From Dryocola sp032051265 (lineage in GTDB: Bacteria > Pseudomonadota > Gammaproteobacteria > Enterobacterales > Enterobacteriaceae): 64,000 bases of DNA. Below the pieces are notes generated by a model. The model made no database searches. It saw only the letters and a list, made by a program, of their open reading frames with translations, and had not been told where the DNA came from. The DNA lies in contig DAMBYU010000002.1 in assembly GCA_032051265.1 (NCBI GenBank), forward strand, positions 496,001-560,000, written 5' to 3'. Position numbers and translations under genes: made by a program. Shown one piece after another: positions 61,499 to 64,000 of the stretch; the first letter of the stretch is position 1, and each line of letters starts with the position of its first letter.

Positions 61499-62914
61499 TT
61501 ATGCCGTTTCTTTGTCGTAGCCGCGTACTTTGCCAACAATCCAGGTCAGCACAAAAGCCGCCGTACAGCCAACAAGCCATGAAAGAATGTATTGTAGATA
61601 TTTACCGTCGGCGATAAGCGGCAGCGCAGATAACCCCGCCGCGCCGACGCCGTTGGTGGAAACCCCAAGCAGCACTACCATCACGCCGCCAAACCCTGCG
61701 CCGATGGAGCCTGTGATAAACGCAAAGCCCGCCGGAATATTGACGCCAAAAATCGTGGGTTCTCCGACCGCAAGGATAGATGTCGGAATTGCCCCTTTGG
61801 CGATTTTCTTCATCACCGGATCGCGTGTCAGTAGCAGAACCGCCGTCGCCGCACCAACCATCCCGGCATTTGACATAATCTGAATGGCGAACAGCGGCGC
61901 GTGCCCGGTGGCGTTAATCATTTCAATATGAATCGGAAACAGACCGTGATGCAGACCCAGCGATATCAGAAACGGAAACAGCGCCGAGAGGACAAAGCCC
62001 GCCGCAATCCCCCCTTTCGCCAGCAGGCCATTAAGACCGTGCAGAATACCGTCCGATACGATGCCCGCTGCGGGCATAATCACAAATAGCAGCGCGCTGG
62101 CCATAATCAGCAGCACGATGGTCGGCGTAACCACCACATCGAGAATATCCGGCACCACTTTGCGCACCTGCTTTTCCACCAGGCACATCAGCCAGACGCA
62201 GAAGATCACGCCAATCAGTCCGCCCTGCCCCGGCACCAGCCCAAGCGCGGAGAGTTGCGGTGCAATGGTGATTGCCCCAAGCAGACCGCCCATAATGATA
62301 TTGCCGTCAAATTCACGTGCCGACGTTATGCCCGCATAAATCGCCAGGAAACCGAACAACGCCTTCGTCAGGATATCCAGAAAGTGGCTCAGGCCCAGTA
62401 AATGACGCTGATCGAGCACAACCTGCGTGGGAGAAAGATCGCCAATCGCGCCAATATGATTCGCCATCGCCCAGGAGGCCGCAGAGTTGACCAGCACGTT
62501 GTTGACTCCCATCAGGATCCCGGCGGCGATAAGCGATGGCAGAATCGGCACAAAGATATTGGCAATGTGCTTCAGAATAACTTTGGTGCGGGTCTGCTTT
62601 TTGGCCTTTTCCCGCGCCTGTTTTGCCTTTAACTCAACTTCGCCCAGCGGCGTATCAGACACAGGCTGTCCCTTAAGCAGATCGTTAATAATGGTCGCGA
62701 CTTTGGACGATTTTCCCGGCCCGACAATCACCTGCAACGTATCGTCCTCCACCACGCCCAGTACACCATCAATACCTTTAAGCGCCTGCATATCCACCTG
62801 CGTCTGGTCGCCTATCGTCATACGTACCCGGGTCATGCAGTTTGTGACGTGGATAAAGTTCGCTAAGCCACCGCAGTGCTTCACAATGGCATTACCCACC
62901 AGGTTGTAATTCAT
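61499..62914 (-). CDS. PTS EIIBC component, glucose/GlcNAc-superfamily
   Basis: A sugar phosphotransferase permease of 471 aa. The N-terminal EIIB domain carries the phospho-Cys26 in TNCMTRVR and the VIVGPGKSSKV stretch. A basic linker rich in Lys and Arg precedes the EIIC domain of about 350 residues with GVGEPTIFG-type residues (LAVGEPTIFG). There is no EIIA domain, so it depends on EIIA-Glc (Crr) or another donor, as MurP does. The substrate is unknown. First gene of the operon, with AAGGA upstream. Confidence 0.92.
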   Translation of the reverse strand: MNYNLVGNAIVKHCGGLANFIHVTNCMTRVRMTIGDQTQVDMQALKGIDGVLGVVEDDTLQVIVGPGKSSKVATIINDLLKGQPVSDTPLGEVELKAKQAREKAKKQTRTKVILKHIANIFVPILPSLIAAGILMGVNNVLVNSAASWAMANHIGAIGDLSPTQVVLDQRHLLGLSHFLDILTKALFGFLAIYAGITSAREFDGNIIMGGLLGAITIAPQLSALGLVPGQGGLIGVIFCVWLMCLVEKQVRKVVPDILDVVVTPTIVLLIMASALLFVIMPAAGIVSDGILHGLNGLLAKGGIAAGFVLSALFPFLISLGLHHGLFPIHIEMINATGHAPLFAIQIMSNAGMVGAATAVLLLTRDPVMKKIAKGAIPTSILAVGEPTIFGVNIPAGFAFITGSIGAGFGGVMVVLLGVSTNGVGAAGLSALPLIADGKYLQYILSWLVGCTAAFVLTWIVGKVRGYDKETA

Positions 62915-62944
62915 ACAGAGTCCTTTTAGTTATTATTACCTCCA

Positions 62945-62958
62945 ATTGTTATAACAAT
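62945..62958. promoter_or_regulatory. Palindromic operator of the sulfatase operon
   Basis: ATTGTTATAACAAT is a perfect 14-bp palindrome 31 bp upstream of the PTS start. It may overlap the -10 region (TATAAC or TATATT). It is the best candidate site for the GntR protein of the operon. It does not exactly fit the GT-N-TA-N-AC pattern of HutC operators. Confidence 0.7.
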
Positions 62959-62974
62959 ATAATGTTATCATGTT

Positions 62975-62990
62975 TGTGAAGTGTCTCATA
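62975..62990 (-). promoter_or_regulatory. CRP-binding site for the sulfatase operon
   Basis: TGTGA-agtgtc-TCATA on the plus strand matches TGTGA-N6-TCACA with one or two mismatches. The centre lies about 31 bp upstream of the operator, a distance compatible with class II activation. It suggests catabolite control of the PTS-sulfatase operon. Confidence 0.65.
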
Positions 62991-62994
62991 AAAG

Positions 62995-63337
62995 CTATTT
63001 GTAAAAGAAGCTCACAGACAATGCACGGTCATCAACCCTGGTAACCCAAAGGAGCAGATCCAGTTCTGGCAGTATCTGTCGGTTCAACGCGGTATATTCC
63101 TTGTCACGTTGCTGGCTTTCACCCACGCCCGGTAAATCAACCAGAATGGGACAATGGTTGCTACTGTGCAGTCGGAAGCGTAAAGCATGGCGTGTGCAGG
63201 TATGACATTACCGATCGGATTCACTTCCCCTGAAACAGGGCATTACACAGGCTGGATTTACCCGCACCGGTTTTTCCCATAATTCCGATGAGCGGTTCAA
63301 TAAGTGTGTTGCATCCATCGGTTGAACTCACAGCCAT
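62995..63337 (-). pseudogene. Decayed YeeP/YfjP-type GTPase
   Basis: Read on the minus strand from the ATG at 63337 the frame gives IEPLIGIMGKTGAGKSSLCN, with a G1 motif, then a TGA at 63221-63223 (just after ALFQGK). In other frames the alignment continues as HALRFRLHSSNHCPILVDLP and GVGESQQRDKEY, including the G3 motif DLPG, and ends ALSVSFFYK. At least two frameshifts are needed to restore it, and the 3' two-thirds of the gene is missing. Such GTPases occur on CP4-type islands of E. coli. Confidence 0.8.
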
Positions 63338-63821
63338 AAGCGGACCTAAAAGTATTACTGCGTGGTAAGCAAGTTAAAGTAACAATGATTCCCCACTTCA
63401 ATCTTACCTGCTTACTCGGCCATTATTTGAATATGAAACTACGCTATTGAAATCATAGTCCTCACCTGACTTTTATATACCCAATAACCCTAAGCTACGG
63501 CAATAACCTTTTTTGCCGGTGATGTACTCGTTATTTTGGTGTCAGATTCATCTTGAAAATAGCTTTGATAGTTTCCTGCATAAGTTGCTGGCTGTGCTGT
63601 GGTTTCTTCAGCAATGGCATTGATGCCACCAATGACGGCATCAATGCCAGCGTCTGTTTACTTGAAGCGAATATGCTTTTATTTATCGCGCTAATGCGAT
63701 GTTGAGGCTTTAATATTCCATCCATTTCGCTAGCTCATTATTCCAGACAATAACATGCCAGCCAGAGACTGGCAGAAATAAAAAGCTTACAAAATAATAA
63801 AAACGTCGAAACTGAGCGGAA
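63338..63821. other. Non-coding gap, island border
   Basis: 484 bp at lower G+C than the flanks, without a supportable gene. A 64-codon frame at 63531-63725 on the minus strand has no family features or convincing start. No direct repeats or transposase remnant were recognised. It separates the GTPase pseudogene from the sucrose hydrolase gene. Confidence 0.4.
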
Positions 63822-64000
63822 TTATTTATCCAAAGACCAGTATCCGGCATCTTGTAATAAGGCAACACCATGATTCGCAAACAGTGAAATATCGCGCTGG
63901 TCCGGCTGCGGATAAATTCGGCTGCTTAAGCAAGCGTCACCATCGTTAACAAAAACTTCCACTGATGAGCGGTCAATAAAAATTCGCAGTGACAGTAAGC
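63822..64000 (-). CDS. GH32 sucrose hydrolase, C-terminal part (cut by window edge)
   Basis: Read on the minus strand from the window edge: 58 residues ending GYWSLDK, of the GH32 C-terminal beta-sandwich type (LRIFIDRSSVEVFVNDGD, SSRIYPQP). It matches the ends of sucrose hydrolases such as CscA and ScrB. The catalytic domain is outside the window. CscA cleaves sucrose and ScrB cleaves sucrose-6-phosphate; which applies cannot be decided from this fragment. It hints at a sucrose-use cluster beyond the right edge. Confidence 0.85.
   Translation of the reverse strand, partial: LLSLRIFIDRSSVEVFVNDGDACLSSRIYPQPDQRDISLFANHGVALLQDAGYWSLDK

Noticed and set aside
63531..63725. A 64-codon minus-strand frame
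   Set aside because: No recognisable family, weak start and lies in a degraded border region. Not strong enough for a gene call.
1..64000. CRISPR arrays, tRNA or rRNA genes, complete insertion sequences
   Set aside because: No regularly spaced repeats, tRNA cloverleaf-like segments, rRNA sequence or transposase frames were noticed by eye; a tRNA or repeat scan would settle this.

Overview
The window is chromosomal DNA from a gamma-proteobacterium of the family Enterobacteriaceae. Gene order and protein sequences closely follow the Escherichia coli chromosome from nadE through cho, ves, spy, astCADBE, xthA, the ynj genes, topB, selD, sppA, ansA, pncA, msrB, gapA, yeaD, mipA and yeaGH to nimR/nimT and yeaO. 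Several loci differ from E. coli: a full histidine-utilisation cluster lies where E. coli has only ves, gdhA and ynjI are absent between ynjH and topB, and the last 8 kb is accessory. The genus cannot be fixed from the sequence alone, but it is an enteric outside Escherichia/Salmonella. No rRNA, tRNA, CRISPR array, intact prophage or insertion sequence was seen.

Layout. 0.25-3 kb: NAD synthesis (nadE), an aromatic amino acid exporter (yddG-like) and the SOS nuclease cho. 3-11.3 kb: hut cluster in three transcription units around the repressor hutC (hutUH leftward, hutC rightward, hutF-ves leftward, hutIG rightward) with two matching HutC operators. 11.3-18.2 kb: spy and the arginine succinyltransferase operon astCADBE with a sigma-54 promoter. 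18.6-26.6 kb: xthA, a TVP38-family membrane protein, the ynjBCD transporter with ynjE, then ynjA-ynjF and nudG. 26.5-30.5 kb: ynjH, topB, selD, ydjA. 30.6-39.6 kb: sppA, ansA, pncA, a secreted chitinase, yeaC, msrB, gapA, yeaD, yeaE. 39.7-44.2 kb: mipA and yeaGH (sigma-54 promoter). 44.2-54.1 kb: many small genes (acidic protein, Bor lipoprotein, Kbp, a 40-residue exported peptide, YqaE, a cold-shock protein with a cspA-type leader) mixed with a sigma-28-driven chemoreceptor, nimR/nimT and enzymes of unknown role. 54.1-56.8 kb: LysR/MFS divergent pair and a LexA-box operon msgA-yoaJ. 57-62.9 kb: a leftward six-gene operon coding a PTS permease, a formylglycine-type sulfatase, a GntR regulator, two DUF202 membrane proteins and the radical-SAM sulfatase maturase. 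63-64 kb: a decayed GTPase pseudogene and the 3' end of a GH32 sucrose hydrolase.

How it works together. Hut and Ast lie side by side and both release nitrogen as ammonia and glutamate. The Hut genes encode the five-step pathway (HutF deiminase plus HutG deformylase) rather than the four-step formiminoglutamase route known from Klebsiella and Salmonella. Since the HutD-family protein in this cluster is a close match to E. coli Ves at the same chromosomal position, E. coli ves looks like the survivor of a lost hut cluster. The least described system is the 57-62.9 kb operon. Its sulfatase has no signal peptide, so the sequence suggests that a sulfated sugar is imported and phosphorylated by the PTS and desulfated in the cytoplasm.
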